A stretch of DNA of 58,409 nucleotides from Pseudomonadota bacterium (GTDB lineage: Bacteria; Pseudomonadota; Alphaproteobacteria; Rickettsiales; SXRF01), in the NCBI GenBank assembly GCA_028873525.1, contig JAGWIM010000003.1:1-58409 (forward strand), written 5' to 3'. A program made the translations under genes and the position numbers. Of this stretch, positions 1-8,078 are shown piece by piece. Numbering within the stretch: the first letter of the stretch is position 1; each line of letters starts with the position of its first letter. The notes under the pieces are model-generated. The model did no database searches. It saw only the letters and a program-made list of their open reading frames with translations, and had not been told where the DNA came from.

Positions 1-2
1 TT

Positions 3-791
3 TCCGTTCCTGACATTACTGGCCGCAAAGGCGGCGCACCGATTGCGGTGCTGACCTGTTACACGGCCGGCATGGCGCGGCTGCTCGACGCGCATGTGGA
101 CATCCTCCTCGTCGGCGATTCGCTCGGCATGGTGGTGTACGGCATGGAAAGTACGCTGCCGGTAACGCTGGACATGATGATCGCGCACGGGCGGGCGGCG
201 GCGGCGCATTCGGCACGGGCGCTGGTGGTGGTGGATCTGCCGTTCGGCAGCTATCAGGCCTCGAGGGAGGACGCCTTCAAGGCCGCGGCGCGCGTGCTGG
301 CTGAAACCGGCGCGCAGGGAGTCAAGCTCGAAGGTGGCAGGGAAACGGCGGAGACCATTTGTTTCCTGACGCAACGCGGCATTCCGGTGATGGGGCATGT
401 CGGCCTCATGCCGCAGCGCGTGCACGCGCTGGGCGGTTATAAATATCAGGGCAGGAATGAAACCGAAGCGGCTGTCATTTTGCAGGATGCGCTGGCGGTG
501 GCCGAGGCGGGCGCGTTCGCCATCGTCATTGAGAGCGTGAAGGAAGAAGTGGCTCGGCACGTTACGGCGCAGGTGAAAATCCCCACCATCGGCATCGGCG
601 CCTCGCCGGCCTGCGACGGGCAGGTGCTGGTGATTGACGACATGCTGGGGCTGTCCGGCCACGCGCCCGGCTTCGTCAAGCCTTACGCCCATCTCGCCGA
701 CATCATCGAGCAGGCGGCGCGCACCTACGCCGAGGAAGTGAGGAACCGGACATTCCCGGGAGCGGAACATTATTTCGGCGGGAAGAAATAA
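3..791 (+). CDS. panB: PanB, 3-methyl-2-oxobutanoate hydroxymethyltransferase (5' end cut by window)
   Basis: Transfers a hydroxymethyl group from 5,10-methylene-tetrahydrofolate to 2-oxoisovalerate, giving ketopantoate, the first step of pantothenate (CoA) synthesis in the cytosol. The frame is open from base 3 and the preserved start, [18 protein letters not shown], is the usual PanB N-terminal strand, so only a few residues lie outside the window. A GTG at 48 is internal and not the real start. Visible family blocks are [10 protein letters not shown], the VKLEGG motif and MGHVGLMPQ, then [15 protein letters not shown] near the C-terminus. The 262 readable residues match the family length of about 260-275. 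It is convergent with the minus-strand orphan gene that follows. Confidence 0.96.
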   Translation, partial: SVPDITGRKGGAPIAVLTCYTAGMARLLDAHVDILLVGDSLGMVVYGMESTLPVTLDMMIAHGRAAAAHSARALVVVDLPFGSYQASREDAFKAAARVLAETGAQGVKLEGGRETAETICFLTQRGIPVMGHVGLMPQRVHALGGYKYQGRNETEAAVILQDALAVAEAGAFAIVIESVKEEVARHVTAQVKIPTIGIGASPACDGQVLVIDDMLGLSGHAPGFVKPYAHLADIIEQAARTYAEEVRNRTFPGAEHYFGGKK

Positions 792-798
792 TTTTCCC

Positions 799-1497
799 TC
801 AGCCGAGAAAACCACCGCCTTCTCTTGTGTCTTTTGATTTTTTCTGATCTTTCACCCACAAATCTTTATAACGCAAAACTACACCAGCTTGCTCCGCTGC
901 GTCATCGAAGGTAAGTGGTGCGCTTGCAGTAACCATGGTATATATGGCTTTTGTAAATTGTTCGACTTCAGGTGCGTAAGCAATATTTGGATCCGATAAA
1001 ATGGTAGTTGCATATTGATTAAGACTAGTGAGAAGGTTTTGAACTTTTTGGGGTGAAGATGTGTCATTAACTGGTCTATTCATTAAGAGATCTTGACCAC
1101 AGCCGGACAATTTGTATATGGCTTCCAGCGAACCCTTTGCTAATCTATGTGTTTCATCGCCGAAAGTCAGGGCGTCTCGTTCTACGTGACGTTGATATTC
1201 CGATCCGGGTTTTTGACCTTTGCGTTTTGGCGTAGATGAACCCTTACTAAAAAGTGTTCTAAACAGCCGGTCTTCTGGTCTATCTCCTTTTTCTTTCCTA
1301 TCGGCATAATCGAGGAAACTGTTAAAATGAGTGCCGGTTGCGTTAGGCATCAATAACACCGATGCTCCGGCTGTGTTAAAACGATGTCTGAGGTCAAAAA
1401 GTTGTCTCCAACCTTCATAATACATTCCCCCAGAATTCATCTCACCCGCATTTATAGGAATAAACTGAGAAGTATCTTTTATGATTTCAAATGGCAT
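799..1497 (-). CDS. Orphan protein, 232 aa, AT-rich, function unknown
   Basis: I do not recognise a family. The gene is AT-richer than its neighbours and ends 7 bases from the panB stop, facing it. A clear AAGGA ribosome-binding site lies about 7 bases before the ATG, and AT-rich promoter-like sequence fills the short gap to mug. The product looks soluble, with no signal peptide or membrane segment. It has a basic stretch (KGSSTPKRKGQKPGSEYQRH, about residues 86-105) and ends KDQKKSKDTREGGGFLG. In composition it resembles the other orphans at 30843, 36647 and 47928. It could be a recently acquired or fast-evolving lineage-specific gene. Confidence 0.7.
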   Translation of the reverse strand: MPFEIIKDTSQFIPINAGEMNSGGMYYEGWRQLFDLRHRFNTAGASVLLMPNATGTHFNSFLDYADRKEKGDRPEDRLFRTLFSKGSSTPKRKGQKPGSEYQRHVERDALTFGDETHRLAKGSLEAIYKLSGCGQDLLMNRPVNDTSSPQKVQNLLTSLNQYATTILSDPNIAYAPEVEQFTKAIYTMVTASAPLTFDDAAEQAGVVLRYKDLWVKDQKKSKDTREGGGFLG

Positions 1498-1529
1498 GGT
1501 AAATCCTTAATTATTAATAGATAGTAACA

Positions 1530-2102
1530 TTATCGTAATTTTGCGGTTTTATCAAGCCGGATGATATCGGCCAACTCCCGCCACACTTCCTCTTTCCAAA
1601 ATCTCCGCGCACGGCCCGACGTTGAGCACAGCACATAAAATTGCGTGTCGTTCAGCGTTTCATTTTGCAGCCCGTATTCCACCTTATGGCCGAAATAAAT
1701 TGAGGCGGCGTTTTTGCTGGTGAAGGCGACGAGCTTTGGTTTATAACGGCGGATTTTTTTCTTGAGTGCCTCGCGCTCGAGCGCTTCCGGCGGCAATTCA
1801 TCGTCGTTGCCGGAGCAGGTTTTGCATAAATCGGTCAGTCCGATGCCGAGCGACAGCAGCTTGGGATATTCCTGCGGATGAAAGAGTCGCGGCGTCAGGC
1901 GCACGCGGTGCAGCGCGTGCCAGAACTGGTTGCCGGGATTGGCGTAATAGGCTTTCTCGCGCGCCGAGATGCGGCTTGGCGCCGTGCCGCAGAATACAAG
2001 GCGCAATTCCGATTGCAGTAAATCAGGAACTATAGGTGCTCTGCGCCGGATGTCAGATGTCAGATGCCGGATGTTAGAAATGTGTTTTCTTTTATTTGAC
2101 AT
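1530..2102 (-). CDS. mug: Mug-type G:T/U mismatch DNA glycosylase, N-terminus supplied by a repeat
   Basis: Uracil-DNA glycosylase superfamily (TDG/Mug). It removes uracil or thymine mispaired with G and ethenocytosine. Family blocks are LVFCGTAPS (active-site loop), AYYANPGNQFWHALH, LGIGLTDLCKT, LVAFTSKNAAS and LCSTSGRARRFW. The C-terminal LCSTSGRAR replaces the more common LPSPSGAAR form. The first 20 or so residues (MSNKRKHISNIRHLTSDIRR) are a translation of one arm of the palindromic element at 2043-2130. Normal homologues begin near APIVPDLL, and no ATG, GTG or TTG occurs there, so the start codon really seems to come from the element. No strong ribosome-binding site is seen. It probably shares a transcript with lhgD, whose stop lies 10 bases upstream. 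Confidence 0.9.
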   Translation of the reverse strand: MSNKRKHISNIRHLTSDIRRRAPIVPDLLQSELRLVFCGTAPSRISAREKAYYANPGNQFWHALHRVRLTPRLFHPQEYPKLLSLGIGLTDLCKTCSGNDDELPPEALEREALKKKIRRYKPKLVAFTSKNAASIYFGHKVEYGLQNETLNDTQFYVLCSTSGRARRFWKEEVWRELADIIRLDKTAKLR

Positions 2103-2130
2103 CTAACATCTGTTATCTGGCATCCGGCGC
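2043..2130. repeat. Palindromic element (word-repeat class C) across the lhgD stop and mug start
   Basis: Outer arms 2043-2052 and 2121-2130 (gcgccggatg / catccggcgc) pair perfectly over 10 bp. Inner arms 2070-2077 and 2103-2110 (gatgttag / ctaacatc) pair over 8 bp. The left arm holds tandem tcagatg words. One arm encodes the last residues and TAA stop of LhgD; the loop and other arm encode the ATG and N-terminus of Mug. Confidence 0.85.
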
Positions 2131-3309
2131 GAAGCGGCTTACAATCCACTCGGCAAACGGAAAACTCGAAGTGAAGGCCGGTGAAACGGCATTGAGGACG
2201 TGGACGCTTTTTGCGTCGCCCTCGACGACAAAATCATGCAGCAGCTTCAGCGTGCGCTTGTCGAATAATTGTGCGCGAATGCCGGGGCGCATCCAGGTGG
2301 AAAAGCGTTTGGCATCGAGGTGTTTCACCATCAGTGCCGCCTGCTGCGCCATGTAATGCTTTGAGTATTTTTTCATTTCGCTCATCGCGAGTGAGCGAAA
2401 ATCGGCATTGAGTGCGAACATCATCGCCTCGCGGCCGAGGATTTCCACCATATCGCGCGGGGAAAACCCGTTCACGCCGCGATAATTCTCGCGCCAGAAG
2501 GCGGGAATTGCCGTCGGGCCGATTTTCACCGTGCCGTCCACCGTGACGCTGAAATGCACGCCGAGGAAAGGATTGCGCAAATTCGGCACGGGATAAATGC
2601 AGGGTTTGGCCGGTGTGTCCGCGCCTTCGTATTTGAGATAGACGCCCTTGAACGGGATGATGCCGTAATCGCGGCAAAAGCCGAAATCCCGCGCGATGCG
2701 GTCGGCATAAAGCCCGGCGCAATTGATAATCATCCCGGCCTCGAAGCGTTGCCCGCCGGCGACGATGCCATTGTCGCCGAAGCGGTATTCATAGGCCGTG
2801 CCGGTGAGGATGCTGACACCGTGCGTTTCCATTTCGCGTTTCAGCGTGTTGCATACTTCGATGGGATCGACGACGGCGGTGGTCGGCGAATAAATCGCCT
2901 GGCCGGCGGTTCTGGCGTTCGGCTCGATGGCGGCCAGATCTTTTTCGTCAATGAGCTTCAGCGTTACGCCGTTAGCCTGCCCGCGCCGGTAAAGCTCGCG
3001 CAGCGCTTCCAATTCCTTTTCATTTTTTGCCACCACAATCTTGCCGCAATCGTTGATGCGAAGTTTGTGTTCGGCCACATATGCCCGCAGCGCCTTATTG
3101 CCGTCGCGGCAGAATTTCGCTTTCAGCGAATCGGCGGCGTAGTAAAATCCGGCGTGCAGCACGCCGCTGTTGCGCCCGCTGGCGTGATGGGCCACGCCGC
3201 TTTCTTTTTCAATCAGGGTAATCGAGGCATCCTTATGGCGCGCCCGCAGGCTGCGCGCTACCGCCAGCCCCATGATGCCGCCGCCAATGATGAGGTAATC
3301 GGAATTCAT
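2113..3309 (-). CDS. lhgD: L-2-hydroxyglutarate dehydrogenase (FAD-dependent)
   Basis: Membrane-associated flavoenzyme that oxidises L-2-hydroxyglutarate to 2-oxoglutarate (formerly called LhgO or YgaF). The FAD-binding Rossmann motif GGGIMGLAVARSL starts at residue 8. Then come the DAO-family HHASGRNSGVLHAGFYY block, IINCAGLYADRIA and GIIPFKGVYLKY. The C-terminal region has GPTAIPAFWRENY and the MRPGIRAQLFD motif typical of this enzyme. At 398 aa it has family length. The final residues (APDAR) and the stop lie in the right arm of the palindrome at 2043-2130, and the ATG lies in the outer arm of another element (3302-3406). Downstream of greA on the same strand. Confidence 0.93.
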   Translation of the reverse strand: MNSDYLIIGGGIMGLAVARSLRARHKDASITLIEKESGVAHHASGRNSGVLHAGFYYAADSLKAKFCRDGNKALRAYVAEHKLRINDCGKIVVAKNEKELEALRELYRRGQANGVTLKLIDEKDLAAIEPNARTAGQAIYSPTTAVVDPIEVCNTLKREMETHGVSILTGTAYEYRFGDNGIVAGGQRFEAGMIINCAGLYADRIARDFGFCRDYGIIPFKGVYLKYEGADTPAKPCIYPVPNLRNPFLGVHFSVTVDGTVKIGPTAIPAFWRENYRGVNGFSPRDMVEILGREAMMFALNADFRSLAMSEMKKYSKHYMAQQAALMVKHLDAKRFSTWMRPGIRAQLFDKRTLKLLHDFVVEGDAKSVHVLNAVSPAFTSSFPFAEWIVSRFAPDAR

Positions 3310-3406
3310 CTCAAGACTCTGCTACGCTGGATTAAACCGTTTCGTTTTCTGCGCTTCTTGAAAACCTCGCCCTTAATCTCAGCGTAGCGAGTTTTAAAAT
3401 GAATTC
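3302..3406. repeat. Palindromic element (class D) between greA and lhgD
   Basis: Outer arms gaattcat (3302-3309) and atgaattc (3399-3406) are perfect. An inner pair, gctacgctg (3321-3329) and cagcgtagc (3380-3388), is also perfect, and the bases between them largely match. The lhgD start codon (3307-3309) lies inside the outer arm, so the element forms the whole greA-lhgD spacer. Confidence 0.8.
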
Positions 3407-3414
3407 TATGTATT

Positions 3415-3888
3415 TTAAACGTAGGCGATCGACAACACTTCGTAGCTTTTCTGGCCGCCGGGCGTACTGACCTCGATGCTGTCGCCTTTTTTCTTGCCGA
3501 TGAGCGCGCGCGCCAGCGGGGCGGTGATGGAGATTTTTTTGGCTTTGAGGTCGGCCTCGTATTCACCGACGATCTGGTAGCTCGTTTCATCGCCGCTTTC
3601 CTCGTCGGCGAGCTTTACCGTCGCGCCGAATTTGACGCTGTCGTTCGTAAGCGATTTGATGTCGATGATTTCGGCGCGCGAGACTTTGTCCTCCAGCTCA
3701 TTGATGCGGCCTTCGGTGAAGGACTGTTTTTCCTTGGCGGCGTGATACTCGGCGTTTTCCGACAGGTCGCCGTGCGCCCGCGCCTCGGCGATGGCGGCGA
3801 TAATGGCCGGCCGCTCTACCGATTTCAGGTTTTTGAGTTCCGCCTCCATGCGGGCGTAACCCGCCGCGGTGATGGGAAGTTTGTCCAT
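3415..3888 (-). CDS. greA: Transcription elongation factor GreA
   Basis: Stimulates transcript cleavage by backtracked RNA polymerase through the secondary channel. The 157-aa product starts [19 protein letters not shown]. The N-terminal coiled coil carries [16 protein letters not shown], with the acidic D-E tip pair used for catalysis, and the C-terminal FKBP-like domain ends with [15 protein letters not shown] and a tail ending [10 protein letters not shown]. An upstream in-frame ATG at 3936 would add 16 residues with no homology and read through the leader hairpin, so the start at 3888 is preferred. The gene follows carB on the same strand, the usual alphaproteobacterial order. A terminator-like hairpin ends about 15 bases before the start codon. 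Confidence 0.96.
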   Translation of the reverse strand: MDKLPITAAGYARMEAELKNLKSVERPAIIAAIAEARAHGDLSENAEYHAAKEKQSFTEGRINELEDKVSRAEIIDIKSLTNDSVKFGATVKLADEESGDETSYQIVGEYEADLKAKKISITAPLARALIGKKKGDSIEVSTPGGQKSYEVLSIAYV

Positions 3889-4213
3889 AGATTTTACACA
3901 ATAAAAAAAATGCACCCGCGCTTCTGGTGCAGGCATAATATGCAGGCAAGCTAGAAAGATATAGCCGATTCGTCAAGGCTTAGAGAGCAAGGTATTGAAA
4001 AGATTGTTTAATACAGATAGCCCATTTCAGGCGCCTTCCTGTGATAAAGCATTTGGCTGATTGTGGAGTAGATATTAGTAATAGGCTCTTGCATCAGGTA
4101 ATACATTCGCAACCTGAAACCGCTGAGACGTTGATTCGATGGGGTGCAAGTGTAAAAGGTAGGCGTACTCGGGGCAATAACATAGATGGTCATACGACGT
4201 AGCCAGCATCATC
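3889..4213. other. carB-greA intergenic region
   Basis: About 325 bases with no convincing gene. It holds the greA leader hairpin (3903-3931) and AT-rich sequence that could hold the greA promoter. A 61-codon minus-strand ORF (4008-4193, MTIYVIAPSTPTFYTC...) has an ATG but no recognisable ribosome-binding site, family or domain, and is treated as doubtful. Confidence 0.6.
3903..3931 (-). terminator. Intrinsic-terminator-like hairpin in the greA leader
   Basis: Read on the minus strand, tgcacc (3931-3926) and ggtgca (3916-3911) form a 6-bp stem with a 9-base loop, followed directly by eight T residues (3910-3903). It would end transcripts coming from carB. Since greA starts only 15 bases further on, it could also act as an attenuator. 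The stem is short, so strength is uncertain. Confidence 0.55.
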
Positions 4214-7200
4214 CTATAAATCCTTAAACGCTTGCTCATCTTCGTCGGATAGCCATTCCCCGGCCAAGGTTTGCTCCACCGCAGTTAAGTAGTCGCGTTC
4301 TTCAGATTGCTCTGCGAAATAATCCTGTATCGGCTTTACGTCAAGCCCGTCGCTGCTGCTTACGGCTTCGATGGCCTGGGTGCAGGCGCGGGCGCCGGCC
4401 ACCGTGGTGTAATAGGAGATTTTGTTAAGGAGCGCCGTGCGGCGGATGGAGAAGGAATCGGCGATGGATTCGCCGCCCTCAGTGGTGTTGATAACCAGCG
4501 CGATTTTATTGTCTTTCAGCATGTCCACAATGTGCGGCCGCCCCTCGCGCACTTTGTTGACCACCCCGACATCGAGTCCCTGGGTTTGCAGGTAGGCCGC
4601 CGTGCCGCGCGTGGCGACGACCGAAAAGCCCATTGCTAATAATTTTTTGACAGCGGGCGCAACCTGCGGCTTGTCCGATTCCTTGACAGAAACAAATACG
4701 CATCCGCTTTGCGGGATCGTGCCGCCTGCCGAAAGTTGCGACTTGGCAAAAGCGCGCGGGAAATCGCGGTCGATGCCCATTGCCTCGCCGGTCGATTTCA
4801 TCTCCGGCCCGAGGATGACGTCCACCCCCGGAAACCGCGCGAAGGGAAAGACGGATTCCTTCACACTTACGTGTGAAGAGGTTGACAGTTGACAGTTGTC
4901 AGTTGTCAGATCTTTTCCTGTTAGCTGACGACTGATAACTGATAACCGTTCTCCGGCCATCACCCTTGCCGCGATCTTGGCCACCGGAACGCCGGTCGCT
5001 TTAGCCACGAAAGGCACGGTGCGGCTGGCACGCGGATTCACTTCGATGAGGTAAACCTCATTATCCTTGATGGCGAATTGCACATTCATCAGCCCGATGA
5101 CTTTAAGCGCCCGCGCCAGCGCTTTGGTCTGCCGTTTTACTTCGGCAATGATGTCTTCACTCAGCGAGTAAGGCGGCAAGCTGCAGGCCGAATCGCCGGA
5201 ATGGATGCCCGCTTCCTCGATATGCTGCATGATGCCGGCAACGAACACATCCTTGCCGTCTGAGAGGCAGTCGACGTCCAGCTCGGTGGCGTCCTGCAGA
5301 TAGGAGTCGATCAATATCGGCCCGTCGCCGAACATTTTGGCGAGTTCCTCGACATAGATTTCCAGCGACGGCTTGTCGTACATGATTTTCATGGCACGGC
5401 CGCCCAGTACGTACGATGGCCGCACCAGCAGCGGGAAACCAATGTTGTCTGCCTGTTTCACCACTTCCTGCGCAGTGGTGCCTATGGCGCTTTTCGGTTG
5501 CTTCAGTTTCAGCTTGTCGACCAGTTTGCGGAAGCGGTCGCGATCCTCGGCGAGGTCGATGGAATCGGGCGAGGTGCCGATGATGATGTCCTTGCCGAAC
5601 TCTTTTTCCAATGGCCGCGCCAGCTTCAGCGGCGTCTGCCCGCCGAACTGCACGATGACGCCTTTGAGCTTTCCGTTTTTCTTCTCGGTGCGGATGATTT
5701 CAAACACATCCTCCGCCGTCAGCGGCTCGAAATAAAGCCGGTCGGAAGTGTCATAATCGGTAGAGACGGTTTCCGGGTTGCAGTTAACCATGATGGTTTC
5801 GTAGCCCGCCTCTTTGAGCGCATAGGCCGCGTGCACGCAGCAATAATCGAACTCGATGCCCTGGCCGATGCGGTTCGGCCCGCCGCCTAAGATGATGATT
5901 TTTTCCTTATCCGTCGGCTCGGATTCGCATTCGCCATGCTCATAGGTCGAATACATATACGGCGTCTGCGAATCGAATTCCGCCGCGCAAGTATCGACGC
6001 GCTTGTAGACGGGGTGGATGTCCAGCTTGTCGCGCAGCTTGGCAATATCTCCGGTCTTGCAGCCGCATAACCCGGCAATGCGGGCATCAGAAAATCCCAT
6101 GCGCTTCCAACGATATAATTCGTCATTCCCGCGAAGGCGGGGAGCCGGTCGTGAATGGCTTCCCGCCTTCGCGGGAATGACGGCTTTAATTTCTTTTTCC
6201 GTCGCCACAATCTCTGCAATCTGCCTCACGAACCACGGATCATATTTCGTGATGGCGCAGATTTCTTCTACGCCAAGTCCCATGCGCAATGCCTGCGCGG
6301 CGACCAGCAACCGGTCGGGCGTCGGGCGTCCGAGTTTCGAGCGGGCGTCATCCATGTCTTTCAGCGGCACTTCGTCGAGTCCCGTCAGCCCGGTTTCCAG
6401 CGAGCGCAGCGCCTTCTGCAACGACTCCTGGAAATTGCGTCCCATCGCCATCGCTTCGCCCACCGATTTCATGGAGGTGGTGAGAATCGGCTCGGCGCCG
6501 GGGAATTTCTCGAAGGTGAAGCGCGGGATTTTGGTGACGATGTAATCAATGGTCGGCTCGAAGCTGGCGGGCGTGGCGCCGCCGGTGATGTCATTTTTAA
6601 TCTCATCGAGCGTGTAGCCGACCGCCAGCTTGGCTGCCACCTTGGCGATGGGAAATCCCGTGGCTTTACTGGCCAGCGCCGACGAGCGAGACACGCGCGG
6701 ATTCATCTCGATGACGACCATCCTGCCGTCCTTGGGGTTTACGGCGAACTGCACGTTGCTGCCGCCGGTATCGACGCCGATTTCGCGCAAGACCGCGAAC
6801 GATGCGTCGCGCATAATCTGGTATTCCTTGTCGGTCAGCGTGAGCGCGGGCGCGACGGTAATCGAATCGCCGGTATGCACGCCCATCGGGTCGATGTTTT
6901 CAATCGAGCAGACAATGATGCAGTTGTCGGCTTTGTCGCGCACCACTTCCATCTCGTATTCCTTCCAGCCCAGCACCGACTCGTCGATCAACACCTCGCC
7001 GATGGGCGATGCGTCCAGCCCGCTGACTACAATCTGCTCGAATTCCTCGCGGTTATAGGCGATGCCGCCGCCGGCGCCGCCCATGGTGAAGCTCGGGCGG
7101 ATGATGGCGGGAAGCCCCACTCTTTCTAATGCCCTGCGTGCTTCGTCCATGGACTTGACCACGGCGTTTTTGGGAACGCAGAGGCCGATTTTGTTCATCG

Positions 7201-7603
7201 CCCGGTTGAATAATTCGCGGTCTTCGGCCTTGTTGATCGATTCCAGCCGCGCGCCGATGAGTTCGACATTATATTTTCTCAGCACGCCGGATTCGGCCAG
7301 CGCCTTGGCGCAGTTCAGCGCCGTTTGCCCGCCCATGGTGGGAAGCAGTGCGTCGGGTTTTTCCCTGGCGATGATTTTTTCCACCATTTCCGGCGTGATT
7401 GGCTCGATGTAGGTGGCGTCGGCCAGCTCCGGGTCGGTCATGATGGTGGCCGGGTTGGAATTGACCAGCACGACGCGGTACCCCTCGGCCTTCAGGGTTT
7501 TGACCGCCTGCGTACCCGAATAATCGAACTCGCAGGCCTGACCGATGACAATCGGCCCGGCGCCGATGACGAGGATGGAGTTGATGTCAGTTCTTTTTGG
7601 CAT
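4214..7603 (-). CDS. carB: Carbamoyl-phosphate synthase large subunit, with two repeat-derived insertions
   Basis: Makes carbamoyl phosphate from bicarbonate, ammonia (channelled from CarA) and two ATP, for arginine and pyrimidine synthesis. The start [20 protein letters not shown] matches the family; the 54 extra codons upstream overlap another gene and lack homology. Order: first ATP-grasp half ([28 protein letters not shown]), oligomerisation domain ([11 protein letters not shown]), second half ([34 protein letters not shown]) and a C-terminal MGS-like regulatory domain from about residue 985. It is 1129 aa against about 1073 in E. coli. Two repeat translations account for much of the excess: residues about 474-494 (VIPAKAG...RLRGND) in the oligomerisation region, and about 886-908 ([20 protein letters not shown]) before [14 protein letters not shown]. 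Core motifs are intact. Confidence 0.96.
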   Translation of the reverse strand: MPKRTDINSILVIGAGPIVIGQACEFDYSGTQAVKTLKAEGYRVVLVNSNPATIMTDPELADATYIEPITPEMVEKIIAREKPDALLPTMGGQTALNCAKALAESGVLRKYNVELIGARLESINKAEDRELFNRAMNKIGLCVPKNAVVKSMDEARRALERVGLPAIIRPSFTMGGAGGGIAYNREEFEQIVVSGLDASPIGEVLIDESVLGWKEYEMEVVRDKADNCIIVCSIENIDPMGVHTGDSITVAPALTLTDKEYQIMRDASFAVLREIGVDTGGSNVQFAVNPKDGRMVVIEMNPRVSRSSALASKATGFPIAKVAAKLAVGYTLDEIKNDITGGATPASFEPTIDYIVTKIPRFTFEKFPGAEPILTTSMKSVGEAMAMGRNFQESLQKALRSLETGLTGLDEVPLKDMDDARSKLGRPTPDRLLVAAQALRMGLGVEEICAITKYDPWFVRQIAEIVATEKEIKAVIPAKAGSHSRPAPRLRGNDELYRWKRMGFSDARIAGLCGCKTGDIAKLRDKLDIHPVYKRVDTCAAEFDSQTPYMYSTYEHGECESEPTDKEKIIILGGGPNRIGQGIEFDYCCVHAAYALKEAGYETIMVNCNPETVSTDYDTSDRLYFEPLTAEDVFEIIRTEKKNGKLKGVIVQFGGQTPLKLARPLEKEFGKDIIIGTSPDSIDLAEDRDRFRKLVDKLKLKQPKSAIGTTAQEVVKQADNIGFPLLVRPSYVLGGRAMKIMYDKPSLEIYVEELAKMFGDGPILIDSYLQDATELDVDCLSDGKDVFVAGIMQHIEEAGIHSGDSACSLPPYSLSEDIIAEVKRQTKALARALKVIGLMNVQFAIKDNEVYLIEVNPRASRTVPFVAKATGVPVAKIAARVMAGERLSVISRQLTGKDLTTDNCQLSTSSHVSVKESVFPFARFPGVDVILGPEMKSTGEAMGIDRDFPRAFAKSQLSAGGTIPQSGCVFVSVKESDKPQVAPAVKKLLAMGFSVVATRGTAAYLQTQGLDVGVVNKVREGRPHIVDMLKDNKIALVINTTEGGESIADSFSIRRTALLNKISYYTTVAGARACTQAIEAVSSSDGLDVKPIQDYFAEQSEERDYLTAVEQTLAGEWLSDEDEQAFKDL
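4881..4947. repeat. Class C palindromic element inside carB
   Basis: The left arm is gttgacagttgacagttgtc and onward. The right arm (about 4918-4947) ends ctgataactgataac, and its reverse complement gives gttatcagttatcagtcgtc. The arms match imperfectly over almost 30 bases. The ORF stays open, and the reading direction gives a Ser/Thr/Asp-rich peptide absent from ordinary CarB. Confidence 0.8.
6121..6182. repeat. Class A palindromic element inside carB with a perfect 21-bp stem
   Basis: Bases 6121-6141 and 6162-6182 are exact reverse complements (21 bp), separated by a 20-base loop. The arm begins cgtcattcccgcg. It is the best-preserved element in the window. It is in frame in carB, coding VIPAKAG on one arm and RLRGND on the other. 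Confidence 0.93.
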
Positions 7604-8078
7604 GAGCGTCGAAAACAGTAATGGGAGGATTATCTTTCGTCTGCGCCTGCGCCAGCACCTGCTCCAGCACGAGCGTGTCTCCCGATAGCTGGTAACTATA
7701 GGCCAATCGCGGCCCATTCCCTGCATCAATCGAGGTATAGTTGAGCGTCTTCGACACGGTATCAAAATGATAACTCGTCGCCTCGAAGGCGACGCCGCTG
7801 CTCAGGGAAATTTTGCCGGTGGCGGGGTTGTACTCCTGGATGAACAGCGGGTCATACTGCGGCGCGCCGCCGGTGATTTCCACCAGGTCAATGCTATAAA
7901 CATACTGGTAGGCTGCTTTCGATCCGCTGAATATCAGGAAGCGGTTGCCGCCCAGCGCCACCGTCTCCTGCCGCGTGTCGGCCAGCATCGCCTGTTTTTG
8001 CGCCGCGAGATCATGCGCTGATGTGGGCAGGGAGGCGAACGCAACCGCAATGACAATGAATGCCGGTATATTACGCAT
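7587..8078 (-). CDS. Secreted orphan protein between carA and carB
   Basis: The 163-aa product has a signal peptide ([20 protein letters not shown], cleavage probably near AHD, residues 20-23), so it is likely exported to the periplasm. The mature part is rich in beta-type sequence ([40 protein letters not shown]). It has no cysteine or recognisable catalytic motif. I do not recognise the family; an immunoglobulin-like or lipocalin-like fold is only a guess. It overlaps the carA stop by 8 bases and the carB start by 17, so all three genes are probably translationally coupled. An exported protein inside carAB is unusual. Confidence 0.75.
   Translation of the reverse strand: MRNIPAFIVIAVAFASLPTSAHDLAAQKQAMLADTRQETVALGGNRFLIFSGSKAAYQYVYSIDLVEITGGAPQYDPLFIQEYNPATGKISLSSGVAFEATSYHFDTVSKTLNYTSIDAGNGPRLAYSYQLSGDTLVLEQVLAQAQTKDNPPITVFDAHAKKN

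Noticed and set aside
799-1497. Calling the AT-rich orphans secreted effectors
   Set aside because: No secretion signal, eukaryotic-like domain or secretion-system gene is seen in the window, so the claim would be unsupported.
4008-4193. 61-codon minus-strand ORF between carB and greA
   Set aside because: No ribosome-binding site, no family, and it sits in AT-rich spacer; left as doubtful in the intergenic entry.
4881-6182. Insertions in carB explained as sequencing errors or pseudogenisation
   Set aside because: The frame stays open across 1129 codons, all active-site blocks are intact, and the inserted DNA matches repeats found elsewhere in the window.
6155-7129. 324-codon + strand ORF opposite carB
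   Set aside because: Antisense shadow caused by GC-rich codon bias; no homology, no ribosome-binding site, and carB is unmistakable.
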